From: Candidatus Rokuibacteriota bacterium
GTDB lineage: Bacteria; Methylomirabilota; Methylomirabilia; Rokubacteriales; CSP1-6
Length of the DNA: 61,760 bases
Direction: 5' to 3'
NCBI GenBank assembly: GCA_030647435.1
Contig: JAUSJX010000069.1
Location: 1 to 61,760 of the forward strand
The first letter of the stretch is position 1, and every line of letters starts with the position of its first letter. A model generated the notes under the pieces. The model saw nothing but the letters and a program-made list of their open reading frames with translations. It had not been told where the DNA came from and ran no database searches. Both the position numbers and the translations under genes were made by a program. Shown here one piece after another: positions 42,996 through 52,138 of this stretch.

Positions 42996-43011
42996 TGGCA
43001 TGGCGCCTGCA
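42996..43011 (+). promoter_or_regulatory. Sigma-54-type promoter before PEP-CTERM gene 6
   Basis: TGGCATGGCGCCTGCA: GG at -24 and TGCA at -12 with correct spacing, 63 bp before the ATG. Confidence 0.65.
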
Positions 43012-43073
43012 GTGGCTGTGTGCAAGGCGGAACTTAGGCTTATGCCCTGTAATTACTTCGCGAGGAGCCGCAC

Positions 43074-44096
43074 ATGAGAGCAGCGTTCAGAGGGTTGTTC
43101 GTGGCAGTCATCGGGGTTGCGCTGGGCTTGGCGGCGCTGGCAGGCCCGGCCTCGGCGACCCTGAACCCCTTCAAGACCTTCCAGAACGCCGCGCTCTCGA
43201 TCGACGGCGCCACGGACGTGGAGGCCATCAACGCCCTCCAGTCGAACACCCCCGCGGGCGCGACGATTCTCGCGGCCTACCTCTATGTCGCCGACGTGGC
43301 CGGCAGTGGCGTGGCCGGCGATGTCACGCTGAATGGAGCGTTCCTCCCCGTGGCGGGCGGGACCCTGCTCGGCCCTGACGCGAACTTTGCCAATACCCGG
43401 CGGTTCGACGTCACGAAGAACGTGGCCGCTGCAATCACGCTCGCGGGTGTTGGGCTCGTCACCCACAGGTACTCGGAGGCCGGCTTCACGGACGGGGCCG
43501 TCCTCGTCGTGGCGTGGCAGAATGCGAGCACGACGGGCGGCACCGCGATCATCCTCGACGGCGAGCTGGCCATTGCCGGAGACTCGACCACCTTCGTCTT
43601 CGGGGGGCCCTACGCTGGGGGCGACCTCCTCATGTCCCTGGCGAGCAGCTTCAGCTTCGGGCTCTCTCAGTTTACGATAGTCGATGTGACGACGACCTCT
43701 AACCCGTTGCGCCGTCTGACCCAATGCGCGGGAGGCAACGAGGACGGGAATTTCGTTGGCCTCGACGGGGCCTTGATGACGGTGGGCGGCATCGGCGACA
43801 GTCCGACGAACCCCGTGCCGTCTTGCAATGGAAATGCTGCCGACGACGAGCTCTACAACCTCGCGCTCGGGGACAGCGTAAACCCCCTGCCGTTCATCCA
43901 GATCGGGGACACGTTCATCCGGTTCAACACCGTGAACCCGAGCCACGACGACAACGTCTTCGCGCTGTTCTTCTCCTCGGCGTTCCGTGTCGAGCAGCCG
44001 GGGCCGGGGCCGGTGCCCGAGCCCGCGTCGCTCGTGCTCCTCGGGGCGGGCTTGGCCGGACTGGCGTTCTACTTCCGCCGCGGCCGTCGTCGCTAG
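43074..44096 (+). CDS. PEP-CTERM sorting domain protein 6 (VPEPAS)
   Basis: Exported protein of 340 residues. Signal peptide RGLFVAVIGVALGLAALAGPASA. The mature part begins TLNPFKTFQNAALSIDGATDVEA and contains AAYLYVADVAGSGVAGDVTLNG and YTFDTD-like beta segments; DDNVFALFFSSAFRVEQPGPGP leads to the sorting signal VPEPASLVLLGAGLAGLAFYF and RRGRRR, a textbook tripartite end. A sigma-54-type promoter precedes it and a strong hairpin follows, so it is a single-gene unit. The role is unknown; extracellular adhesion or matrix is usual for the class. Confidence 0.9.
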   Translation: MRAAFRGLFVAVIGVALGLAALAGPASATLNPFKTFQNAALSIDGATDVEAINALQSNTPAGATILAAYLYVADVAGSGVAGDVTLNGAFLPVAGGTLLGPDANFANTRRFDVTKNVAAAITLAGVGLVTHRYSEAGFTDGAVLVVAWQNASTTGGTAIILDGELAIAGDSTTFVFGGPYAGGDLLMSLASSFSFGLSQFTIVDVTTTSNPLRRLTQCAGGNEDGNFVGLDGALMTVGGIGDSPTNPVPSCNGNAADDELYNLALGDSVNPLPFIQIGDTFIRFNTVNPSHDDNVFALFFSSAFRVEQPGPGPVPEPASLVLLGAGLAGLAFYFRRGRRR

Positions 44097-44122
44097 AAGA
44101 CGGCTCGATCGGCTGGTTCCTA

Positions 44123-44156
44123 CCACGGGCGCCGAGGCCTCCCTCGGCGCCCGTGG
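44123..44156 (+). terminator. Terminator-type hairpin after PEP-CTERM gene 6
   Basis: A perfect 15-bp stem, CCACGGGCGCCGAGG with CCTCGGCGCCCGTGG, and a 4-nt loop lie 27 bp after the stop. The T tract is weak (TGCGTTCATT). Confidence 0.8.
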
Positions 44157-44205
44157 TGCGTTCATTGACCCCTTGCAAGGGCCATGAGACGCTGGCCGCG
44201 ACGTG

Positions 44206-44925
44206 ATGCTGAGGCGCCTGATCCTCTGCAGCCTCCTGGCGGTGCTCGCGAGCGCGTGCGCCACGACGCCCACCAAGCGCGCCCCGCTGCGCGCGGCGAC
44301 GGACGACGAGAGGCGCATGGTGGGGCAGGCCATCTCGCCGCTCCTCACGACCTCGGGGCTCTGGCGAGGTGCCAGCGACGGCTGCGCCATCGCCCTCGCC
44401 GTTCAGGCGGTTCCCGCCATCAACCTCGGCGTGGCGCCCCACCGGCAGTGCCGCTTCGCCCTGGTGGTCACCGAGGGCGCGCTCAAGACGCTGCCGCCCG
44501 CCGAGCTGCGGGCCGGGCTGGCGCACGAGATCGGGCATGTGGAATCCGGGCACTTCGCCGCGCGCGCCCAGCGGCGCGCCGCCGAGAAACAGACCCGGAA
44601 GGAGATCGATGAGAAAAGCCCGACGCGCAACCCAGCGACCGCCATCCCCGTGATCGGCCCGCTGATCGCGATCGGGATCGTCGCCTTTCAAGGCGTCGCC
44701 GAGGCCAAGGCGGATGCCGAGTACCGGAGCTACGACCGCGAGGAGGAGTACGCGGCCGACCGCTACGCCCTCGACTTGCTCGCGCGGCTGCCGGGGAATC
44801 CGCCGGCCTGCGTGGGGTTGGTTACGCTGCTCGACCGGCTACAGGAGCAGGGCGGGAGCCGCGTCAAGGACCACCCACTCCCAGCCGAACGTGCCAAAGC
44901 GGCTCGGGAGCGCTGCCCCGGGTAG
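44206..44925 (+). CDS. M48-family metallopeptidase lipoprotein
   Basis: Zinc peptidase of 239 residues. The signal MLRRLILCSLLAVLASAC ends in a lipobox, so it is a lipoprotein. The zinc motif is in LAHEIGHVESGHF near residue 107; the third ligand is probably Glu in REEEYAADRYALDLL near 182. A small membrane-like stretch, AIPVIGPLIAIGIVAFQG, lies between. It may act in envelope protein quality control, inferred. The start ATG 44206 is chosen; GTG 44203 is directly upstream. A decayed copy lies at 27116-27604, also next to a PEP-CTERM gene. Confidence 0.87.
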   Translation: MLRRLILCSLLAVLASACATTPTKRAPLRAATDDERRMVGQAISPLLTTSGLWRGASDGCAIALAVQAVPAINLGVAPHRQCRFALVVTEGALKTLPPAELRAGLAHEIGHVESGHFAARAQRRAAEKQTRKEIDEKSPTRNPATAIPVIGPLIAIGIVAFQGVAEAKADAEYRSYDREEEYAADRYALDLLARLPGNPPACVGLVTLLDRLQEQGGSRVKDHPLPAERAKAARERCPG

Positions 44926-44951
44926 GCCCCGGTCGAGCACCGGCGGACTTC

Positions 44952-45326
44952 TCAGCGGCAGCTCATCGAGATGGCTTCGATCACGTTCGCGAGCGTCTGG
45001 CCGCCCGAGGACTGCGTCGTCAGGAAGCGCCCGTTCACGGTGACCGGAGAGCCGGGGGAACAGGGCGGCGGCGTCAGCGAGAGCACGCGGACGAAGGCGC
45101 CGCGCTCCATGACGTCGAAGACCGCCCCCGGCCCTCCCATTGGGCCGCGGGGCAGGAGATTGGTGAGCGTGCCGCGCACGGTCACCATCCGGCCGGCGAA
45201 GCGGGTCGGGTTGAGCATGATCTCGAGCGGGGTGATCTCCTCCGCGCGAACCGGCGCCGCCGTGCCGACGAGGGCCAGCAGGAGAAGCGCGGTGGTGAGC
45301 CCGCGCAGCCTGAGGGCGTCACTCAT
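44952..45326 (-). CDS. Small exported protein of the TPR-permease operon
   Basis: Protein of 124 residues with signal peptide LRGLTTALLLLALVGTAAPVRA. The mature part, LEIMLNPTRFAGRMVTVRGTLTNLLPRGPMGG and PVTVNGRFLTT, resembles an OB-fold beta barrel, with two Cys that could form a disulfide. Family unknown. ATG 45326 overlaps the end of the permease gene by 8 bp, so it is the third gene of a reverse-strand operon (TPR, permease, this). It may be a periplasmic partner of the permease. Confidence 0.72.
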   Translation of the reverse strand: MSDALRLRGLTTALLLLALVGTAAPVRAEEITPLEIMLNPTRFAGRMVTVRGTLTNLLPRGPMGGPGAVFDVMERGAFVRVLSLTPPPCSPGSPVTVNGRFLTTQSSGGQTLANVIEAISMSCR

Positions 45327-46551
45327 GGCTCAGCGCTTCGATGGGGCTCACCCGCGCCGCCCGATCGGCCGGATAGAAGCCGGAGGTGAGTCCGAGGGCC
45401 CCCGTGAGCGCCGCCGCCAACAGCGCCGCCTCAGGCGCCACCAGGGTCGGCCATCCCAGGAGGCGCGTGAGCAGATGGGCCGACACCGCTCCGAGGGCGA
45501 TGCCCGAAGCTCCGCCGGCGAGCGCCAGCGTGGCCGCCTCGACGAGGAACTGGAAGCGGATGTCGCGCCCGCGGGCGCCCACCGCCAGGCGGAGCCCGAT
45601 CTCCCTTGTGCGTTCGGTGACGGAGACCAGCATCACGTTGGTCACGCCCACCCCGCCGACCAGCAGCGAGACACAGGCAATGGCCGCCAGGAGCCGCCCC
45701 ATGGTGCGCGAGGCCTCCTCTTGCGCGGCGAGGGCGCCGGGCATGTTGCTGATCCAGAAATCGTCCGGCGAGTCAGGCTGAAGCCCATGGCGCTGGCGAA
45801 GCAGCGCGCGCAGCTGGGCCTCGGCCTCGGCGGTGTCCTCGCCCGGGCGGATCTTGACCGAGATGGCGGTGACCGATCGAGCATTGACCGGTCCCGCGCC
45901 CAGGATCCGCGTCCGCGCCGTCCGGAGAGGGACCAGCACGATGTCGTCCCAGTCTTGGCCAGCGCCGTCATGCCCCTTGGGACCGAGCACGCCGACCACG
46001 GTCACGGGCACTCTCCCGATGCGGATGGTCTCGCCGATCGGATCGGCGTCGCCGAAGAGCTCGTGGGCCACGACCTGCCCGATCAGGACGACCTTGGCCG
46101 CGCCGTCCACGTCGTCGGGCGTGATGGCGCGCCCGACCGCCAGCGTCCAGTCCCGGGCCTCGAGGAACTCGGCCGTCACACCCAGTATGTAGGTGGACCA
46201 GTTGAGGTTGCCGTAGACGGCCTGGACATTGCCGCGCAGCGAGGGGGCCGCGACTTGGACAGCGTGGATTTCCCGCTCGATGGCGGCGGCGTCGTCCTGG
46301 GTGATGGTGAGTCCGGAGCCCAGGCCCAGGCGGAGGCCACCCGAGGTGGCGCCACCCGAGAGGATGATGAGGAGATCGGAGCCCAGGGCCTGGAATTGCT
46401 CCGCGATCACGGCCCGCGCCCCGGCGCCGAGGGCCAGCATCGTGATCAAGGCGCCCGTCCCGATCGCGATCCCGAGGAGCGCCAAGCCGCTCCGGAGGCC
46501 GTGGACACCGAGGGCGCGCCAGCCCGTGTGGAGATTCTCGACGAGCCTCAT
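45319..46551 (-). CDS. MacB/FtsX-type ABC transporter permease
   Basis: Permease of 410 residues with the MacB layout: one N-terminal membrane helix (LRSGLALLGIAIGTGALITMLALG), a large periplasmic domain (about residues 45-270), and three C-terminal helices with VGGVGVTNVMLVSVTERTREIGLRLAVGARG, the standard FtsX motif. It ends RAARVSPIEALSHE. Such permeases need an ATPase, but none is seen in the window, so it is an orphan here. The ATG 46551 lies 1 bp past the TPR gene end, giving tight coupling. A shrunken copy of this gene lies at 55408-55695. Confidence 0.9.
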   Translation of the reverse strand: MRLVENLHTGWRALGVHGLRSGLALLGIAIGTGALITMLALGAGARAVIAEQFQALGSDLLIILSGGATSGGLRLGLGSGLTITQDDAAAIEREIHAVQVAAPSLRGNVQAVYGNLNWSTYILGVTAEFLEARDWTLAVGRAITPDDVDGAAKVVLIGQVVAHELFGDADPIGETIRIGRVPVTVVGVLGPKGHDGAGQDWDDIVLVPLRTARTRILGAGPVNARSVTAISVKIRPGEDTAEAEAQLRALLRQRHGLQPDSPDDFWISNMPGALAAQEEASRTMGRLLAAIACVSLLVGGVGVTNVMLVSVTERTREIGLRLAVGARGRDIRFQFLVEAATLALAGGASGIALGAVSAHLLTRLLGWPTLVAPEAALLAAALTGALGLTSGFYPADRAARVSPIEALSHE

Positions 46552-46552
46552 C

Positions 46553-48565
46553 CTATCGAATCGACTCGAGCGTCCGCCGCGCCTCATCGGCCGCGGGGAA
46601 GCCCGGTGACTGGAGCGCCCGCTCGAGCTCCCGGCGCGCCTCCTCCTTCTTGCCCTGCTTGGCCAGGACCATGCCCAAGTGATAGTGGACTTCGGGATCA
46701 TTGGGCACGCCGCCCGCCGCCTGGCCGAGCAGTGCCTCGGCGCGATCGAGGACGCCGCCTTTCTGGTACAGGAGCCAGCCCAAGGTGTCGGCGATGGCGG
46801 GGCTCCGCGGCGCCGCCCGATAGGCGCGCTCGGCGAACTCCAGCGCTTCGTCCAACCTAGCCGGGTCTTTGCCGAGGGAGTAGGCGAGGTTGTTGAACGC
46901 GACGGTGTTGTTAGGGTCACGGGCGAGAACCTGGCGATAGGCGGCGATCGAGGCGGCGTCATTTCCGGCCTTCTGGTAGATCAGGGCCAAGTCCAACGCC
47001 GGCAGCGCCGAGGTGGGATTGGCGTTGGCGGCATCCTCGAGGAGCTTGACGGCGTCTCCGGCGCGCCCGGTGCGGTTGTAGAGGCCTGCCAGGGCCAGGC
47101 TCGCGCCGAGGTGAGCGGGCTGGCGCTCCAGCACCTTCTGGTAGGCCTGCGCGGCGCCGGGGCTCTGGCCCACGCGATCGTAGACCGAGCCCAGGAAGAG
47201 GTAGGCCTCGGCCGACTCGTTGTGGACCTGGAGGGCGGCCTGGGCGGCCTTGACGGCATCTGCTGGCTGGTTGAGCGCCAGATAGGCTTGGGCTTGGCCC
47301 GCCAGCGCGTCAGGGGCGCGGGGCGAGAGCTTGGCCGCGCTCTCGAATTGGACGAGGGCTTCCCGGGCGTTGCCGCGGCTCAGGTGGAGTCGGCCCAACT
47401 GGAGCGGCCATATCGGATCCTGAGGCCACTCGGCCGCAGCGGCCTCCAGCTCGCGCTGGGCCAGATCAGGTTGGCGCTTGGCGAAGTAGGCCTGGGCGAG
47501 AAAGCCGCGGGCAAGCGGAGCAAGCGGAGTGCCGAGCGAGGCCTGAGCCTTGGCGATGCTTCGATCGATATCGCCCTGGGAGAGGAAGAATTTGGCGATG
47601 CGCAGCCGCGTCAGGGCGGCGTTGGGGCTCGTCTTCTCGGCCTGGTCGAAGGCGCGAATCGCGGCCTCGCGCTTGGCTTCGAGCCAGAGCGTCTGGCCGA
47701 GCTGAAGGTGGGCGAGGGCCCAGTCCGGCTGGTCCTTGACGATTCCTTCGAGCTCGGCTCGCGACTGGTCCAATTGGCCGCGAACGCGCTTGACCACGGC
47801 CAGCCCGAGCCGGGCCCAGAGCGAGCGAGGCGCCCGATCGCTCGCCTTCTGAAGGAGCACCGCCGCTTCATCGACCTTGCCCAGCTCGAGCTTGACGATG
47901 CCTTGGAGCAAGAGAGCGGGCTGTAGGTCGGGCTTGCCGGCCAGCACTTCGGCCAGGAGCGGCTCGGCCTCGGCCGGCCGCCCGGTCTCGTGGTACACCG
48001 TGGCCAGGAGATACTTGGCATCCGGATCTTGGCCGCGGGACTGCTCCACGCCCTCCCGCGCCTCGGTGACGGCCTGCTCAACGCGCCCTTGGCGGAGGAG
48101 CGAGATTGCCAGTCCCCGTCGCGCCTCGGCCAAGCCGGGCGCCTGGGCCAGCGCCTTGCGGAACCAGTCCTCGGCTCGCTTGGGGTCTTTCCGCTCGATG
48201 GCCACCAGCCCCAGCCGCATCATGGCGGTGGACCGACTCGGGTCGAGTTTGAGAGCCTCTTCAAGCTCGCGCTCCGCCTCGGGGTAGCTCCGCTTGATCG
48301 CCAAGGCGGCTCCAAGCACCTCGTGCCCCACGGCGTCCTTGGGCTGATCCACAATGAAGCGGCGGGCAATCCGTATGGCGGTGTCGGCATCGCCTTTTCG
48401 GAGAGCTTCGATGGCCTTTCCGATCGGCGCGGGGGCCGAGGGCTCATCAGGGATGGACGGGGGCGTGCTCGGAGACGAGGAGAGGGGGGCGGCCGCTCCC
48501 GGCGCGGCCCAGAGAGCGAGGAGGGTCAGGGCGAGAACGAGACGTCTCATCAGCGGTTGGTCCAT
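46553..48565 (-). CDS. Exported multi-TPR protein of the permease operon
   Basis: Periplasmic protein of about 670 residues. Signal peptide MRRLVLALTLLALWAAPGAAA (in-frame ATG at 48550; an upstream ATG at 48565 adds five residues). The mature chain begins PLSSSPSTPPSIPDEPSAPAP and then holds about 15 TPR units. It ends GFPAADEARRTLESIR. It is paralogous to the protein at 40880 over its whole length. Tight linkage with the permease suggests a complex at the membrane. A degenerate copy with the middle deleted lies at 55696-56040. Confidence 0.88.
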   Translation of the reverse strand: MDQPLMRRLVLALTLLALWAAPGAAAPLSSSPSTPPSIPDEPSAPAPIGKAIEALRKGDADTAIRIARRFIVDQPKDAVGHEVLGAALAIKRSYPEAERELEEALKLDPSRSTAMMRLGLVAIERKDPKRAEDWFRKALAQAPGLAEARRGLAISLLRQGRVEQAVTEAREGVEQSRGQDPDAKYLLATVYHETGRPAEAEPLLAEVLAGKPDLQPALLLQGIVKLELGKVDEAAVLLQKASDRAPRSLWARLGLAVVKRVRGQLDQSRAELEGIVKDQPDWALAHLQLGQTLWLEAKREAAIRAFDQAEKTSPNAALTRLRIAKFFLSQGDIDRSIAKAQASLGTPLAPLARGFLAQAYFAKRQPDLAQRELEAAAAEWPQDPIWPLQLGRLHLSRGNAREALVQFESAAKLSPRAPDALAGQAQAYLALNQPADAVKAAQAALQVHNESAEAYLFLGSVYDRVGQSPGAAQAYQKVLERQPAHLGASLALAGLYNRTGRAGDAVKLLEDAANANPTSALPALDLALIYQKAGNDAASIAAYRQVLARDPNNTVAFNNLAYSLGKDPARLDEALEFAERAYRAAPRSPAIADTLGWLLYQKGGVLDRAEALLGQAAGGVPNDPEVHYHLGMVLAKQGKKEEARRELERALQSPGFPAADEARRTLESIR

Positions 48566-48753
48566 CTCCGGTTCCGAGAGTCTACCACGGTGGGGCAGGG
48601 AGGACGAGTGGCGTGAACCCCAATTGGGGCAGGCATTTATGGTAAAGTCGAATTCCTTCAGCCGTAGCGGGTCCGGGGGTCAATAGAAGGGCACTCATTA
48701 GAAGGCCACTCATTCCGGAGGAGCGGGGCTCCTCCTCCAGTCAGGGGCGCGCG

Positions 48754-51700
48754 GTGACCACATCGGGCAAGGCGGTGCGAGGAATCCAGGTTCTGGTCTT
48801 GATTGCGTTGGCGCTCCTTCTGGGGGTCGGCTGCTCCGAGGCGCCCTCGGTCAAGAAGCAGAAGGCCCTTGAGCGCGGGGAGCGCTACCTCGCCGAGGGG
48901 AAGCCCAGCGAGGCCATCATCGAGTTGATGAATGCCCTGCAGGTGGACTCGAACTTCATCCCGGCGGTCCACGCCCTGGGCCGCGCGTATGCGGCCAAGG
49001 CTTGGTACGCGGATGCGCTCCGTGAGCTGGAGCGGGCCCAGAAGCTGTCTCCAGACTCCCCTCCCTTGGCCATCGACATCGGCCGGATTTATCTTGAGAT
49101 GGGCGCTCCCTCGGAGGCCTTGGCAGCAGCCGATAAGGTCTTGGGGCGGGATCCCCAGAACTCCCAAGCGCTCACCATCAAGGCCGCGGCGCTCCTGAGT
49201 CAGGGCAAGACCAGCGAGGCGCTGGCCATCGTGGAGAGCGCTCCGGCCGGCGCCATCGCCGAGGCCGACCAGGTCCGCGCCGGCGTGCTCCAGCGGCTCG
49301 GCAAGGTCGACGAAGCCGAGGCAGGCTACCGCGCCGTGCTCACGAAGCAGCCCAAGGATTTCCAGAGCCTTCTCGGGCTGGGCAGCATCCAGCTCGGCCG
49401 GAAGAAGTACGACGAGGCCGCCAAGCTCTATGACCAGGCGGGGCAGCTGAAGCCGCTCGACCCGCGCCCTCGGCTGGGAGTGGCGGCCGTCAAGGCGAGG
49501 ACCGGGCAGGTCGCCGAGGCCATCAAAGAGCTCGAGGGGGTAGATGCGCGTGCCCGCTCGGGTAACGTGGTGATGGGGCTGGCGACCTACTACCTCCAGG
49601 CGAACCGCCCCGGTGATTCCCAGCGGCTCCTCGAGCCGATCGTGGGGCGCTTCCCCAAAGTCGTGCAGGCGCGCTATCTCCTCGGCGCGGCGTACATGAT
49701 CAACGGCAAGTTCGATCTCGCCGCGGCCCAGTTCGAGGAGCTGGCCCGACAGGTTCCCAACGAGGTCATGGTGCGGCTGCAGCTGGCCGCGGCCTACTCG
49801 CGGATCGGCAAGCCGAAGGAGGCGCTGGTCGAGCTCGACCGCGTGGCCAAGGAGGCCGACAAGATCCCCACCTACCAGGACGAGCGCGGGCGCGCGCTGA
49901 TGCTGCTGGGGAAGATGGACGAGGCGCTGAAGGCCGCGCAAGCCGCGCAACGCCTTGCCCCCGAAAGCGGGCAGCCCTATCTCCTGATGGGCCAGATCTA
50001 CACCCGGCGCGGAGACACCAAGGCGGCGCGCGAGATGTTCGCCCGCGCGTCCGCGCTGAGTACGACCGACGCCTCACCGCACCTGGCCCTGGGCCGCCTG
50101 GCGCAGTTGGACAAAAATCCGGACGCGGCGCTGAAGGAGTTCGACGCGGCCGTTCAGGCCGATCCCAAGTCGCTCCGCGCCGTCCGGGCCAAGGCCGGCC
50201 TGCTCTTGCAGCAGAAGAAGCCCAAGGAAGCGATCCAGTTCGTCGAAGGGCTCGTCGCGCGCGAGCCGAAGAATACCGAGTTCCAGACGCTCCTCGGCGG
50301 TCTCTACGGGCGGGACCAGCAGCGGGACAAGTCGGCGGCCGCGTACCGGAAGGCCGTGGAGCTGGACCCGAAGGCCTCCGAGCCGCGCTTGGGCCTGGCC
50401 AGGATCGCCCTCTCCCAGGGCAAGGACGAGGAAGCCCTCACGCAGCTTCAGGCGGCGGTCAAGGAGCAGCCGGGCCATCCGCTTGCGGTCCTCCTGATCG
50501 CCGGCCTCTACGACCGTCTCGCGCGCTACGACCAGGCGATCGCGGTCCTCGAGGCGGCGGCCAAGGCCGACCCGCGCCAGACTCTCTTCGCGCTCGGGCT
50601 GGCCGAGATGTACCTGAAGAAGGGGCGGTACGACGACGCCATCTCCCGCGCTGGCGAGCAACTCGCCGCCAACCCCGACCTGGCCGGCGCCCGGCTGATC
50701 CGGGGGCAGGCGCTCTTGGCCAAGGGCGATCCGACCGCTCTCAAGGACTTCGTCGAGGTCGCGCGGGCCAATCCGAAATCGGCGTTCGCCCAGTACCTGC
50801 TCGCTCGAGCGTACGTGCAGTCGGGGCGGGTGCCCGAGGCCCAGTCCGCGTACAAGGAGGCCATCAAGATCGACCCGCAGTTGAGTCAGGCCAAGGCCGA
50901 ACTGGCCCTCCTCTCGGGTCAGAAGCCCGACAAAGGCGAACAGCTCAAGGAGATCGAGCAGCTCCGTGCGGTAGTCAAGGCCAATCCGAAAAACATCGTG
51001 GCCCGCGAGCGGCTGGCGCGCCAGCTCCTGGCCATCGGGCAGGCAAAGCAGGCGGAGGCTGAGCTCAAGGCGGTCCTTGAGCTGGCACCCGCGCATCCCG
51101 ACGCCAATCTCCTGATGGCGGGCATCGCCGCCCAGCAGGGCCGGCGGGACGAAGCGGCGAACTACGCGCGAGCCGTGCTCCGTAGCAACCCCTCGCACGT
51201 GGACGCCAACCTGTTCATGGCCGGGTACCTGCTCCAGAGCGGGCGCTCCGAGGAGGCCACCAAGCACCTCGAGACCGCGCTCCAGGTCAATCCCAACCGC
51301 TCGGACGTGAAGCTCCGGTTGGGGGCGGCCTACGCGCAGCAGGGGCGGCTGCCCGATGCCCTGCGCCTCGCCCGTGAGCTCCAGAAGAGCGAGCCCAAGA
51401 GCCCCGCGCCGCTGCTCCTGATGGGCATGGCGCTCATCGCCCAGCAGAAGCCCCAGGAGGCTCTCGAGGCGTTCAACTCGGCGCTCAAGCTCAAGAGTGA
51501 CTTGCTCGACGCCCATCGCGGCCTCGGCCAGGCGTACCAGGTGCTGAACCAGCCTGACCGCGCGGCCGAGAGCTACCAGCGCGCCCTGACGGTCAATGGC
51601 AAGGACGTGGCATCGCTCAACAACCTGGCTTGGCTCCTGTCCGAGGTGCGGAAGAAGCCCGACGAGGCCCTGCCGCTGGCCACCAAGGCCGAGCAGCTCG

Positions 51701-51963
51701 CGCCCATGTCTGCCGAGGTGCTGGACACCCTGGGCTGGGTGCATTACCGCCGCGGAGCCTTCGCCGAGGCGGAGAAGGCGCTGCTCCGCGCGGTGGAGCG
51801 CGCGCCAAACAACGGCACCATCCGGTACCACCTGGGGATGACCTACGCGCGCCTGGGCAAGAAGCAGGACGCCGTGTCAGCGTTGAGGCGCGCGGCTCAG
51901 CTCGATCCCAAGCTGGGCGACAGCGAGCGAATCGACAGCGTGATCAAGGAGCTGGGCGGCTAG
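48754..51963 (+). CDS. PrsT-like TPR lipoprotein of PEP-CTERM systems
   Basis: Lipoprotein of 1069 residues starting at GTG 48754: the signal IQVLVLIALALLLGVGC carries a lipobox at residue 27. The mature part begins EAPSVKKQKALERGERYLAEGKPSEAIIELMNALQVD and is made of more than 20 TPR units. This N-terminus and length agree with PrsT, the TPR lipoprotein encoded in exosortase/PEP-CTERM loci. In such loci it lies near xrtA and prsK/prsR, none of which are visible here. Likely role: outer-membrane or periplasmic scaffold for PEP-CTERM protein export. The start codon is not certain. Confidence 0.82.
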   Translation: MTTSGKAVRGIQVLVLIALALLLGVGCSEAPSVKKQKALERGERYLAEGKPSEAIIELMNALQVDSNFIPAVHALGRAYAAKAWYADALRELERAQKLSPDSPPLAIDIGRIYLEMGAPSEALAAADKVLGRDPQNSQALTIKAAALLSQGKTSEALAIVESAPAGAIAEADQVRAGVLQRLGKVDEAEAGYRAVLTKQPKDFQSLLGLGSIQLGRKKYDEAAKLYDQAGQLKPLDPRPRLGVAAVKARTGQVAEAIKELEGVDARARSGNVVMGLATYYLQANRPGDSQRLLEPIVGRFPKVVQARYLLGAAYMINGKFDLAAAQFEELARQVPNEVMVRLQLAAAYSRIGKPKEALVELDRVAKEADKIPTYQDERGRALMLLGKMDEALKAAQAAQRLAPESGQPYLLMGQIYTRRGDTKAAREMFARASALSTTDASPHLALGRLAQLDKNPDAALKEFDAAVQADPKSLRAVRAKAGLLLQQKKPKEAIQFVEGLVAREPKNTEFQTLLGGLYGRDQQRDKSAAAYRKAVELDPKASEPRLGLARIALSQGKDEEALTQLQAAVKEQPGHPLAVLLIAGLYDRLARYDQAIAVLEAAAKADPRQTLFALGLAEMYLKKGRYDDAISRAGEQLAANPDLAGARLIRGQALLAKGDPTALKDFVEVARANPKSAFAQYLLARAYVQSGRVPEAQSAYKEAIKIDPQLSQAKAELALLSGQKPDKGEQLKEIEQLRAVVKANPKNIVARERLARQLLAIGQAKQAEAELKAVLELAPAHPDANLLMAGIAAQQGRRDEAANYARAVLRSNPSHVDANLFMAGYLLQSGRSEEATKHLETALQVNPNRSDVKLRLGAAYAQQGRLPDALRLARELQKSEPKSPAPLLLMGMALIAQQKPQEALEAFNSALKLKSDLLDAHRGLGQAYQVLNQPDRAAESYQRALTVNGKDVASLNNLAWLLSEVRKKPDEALPLATKAEQLAPMSAEVLDTLGWVHYRRGAFAEAEKALLRAVERAPNNGTIRYHLGMTYARLGKKQDAVSALRRAAQLDPKLGDSERIDSVIKELGG

Positions 51964-51977
51964 GTGGAATCGCCAGC

Positions 51978-52059
51978 GGGGTCAGGTCTTGCAATCCGAC
52001 ATCGCGACCGAACCCAGTCCTGACACCCGCTCGCATGTGATAATGCAAGACCTGACCCC
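51978..52059 (+). repeat. Palindromic repeat family A, copy 4
   Basis: The clearest copy: GGGGTCAGGTCTTGCAATCC at one end and TGCAAGACCTGACCCC at the other, enclosing CGACATCGCGACCGAACCC and AGTCCTGACACCCGCTCGCA. It lies 15 bp after the stop of the TPR lipoprotein. Confidence 0.93.
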
Positions 52060-52138
52060 ATCTCCCCTCGCGCACCGCCCGACCGAGAAGATGCTCCATA
52101 GCCTGCTCTGTTCCCGAACGCGTGTTCCGCGTCCTATG

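Noticed and set aside
50074-51831. Long reverse-strand frame opposite the TPR lipoprotein; similar ones lie opposite other TPR and HTTM genes (46679-47926, 32655-34403).
   Set aside because: TPR codon patterns leave the antisense frame open; the forward-strand repeats are unmistakable.
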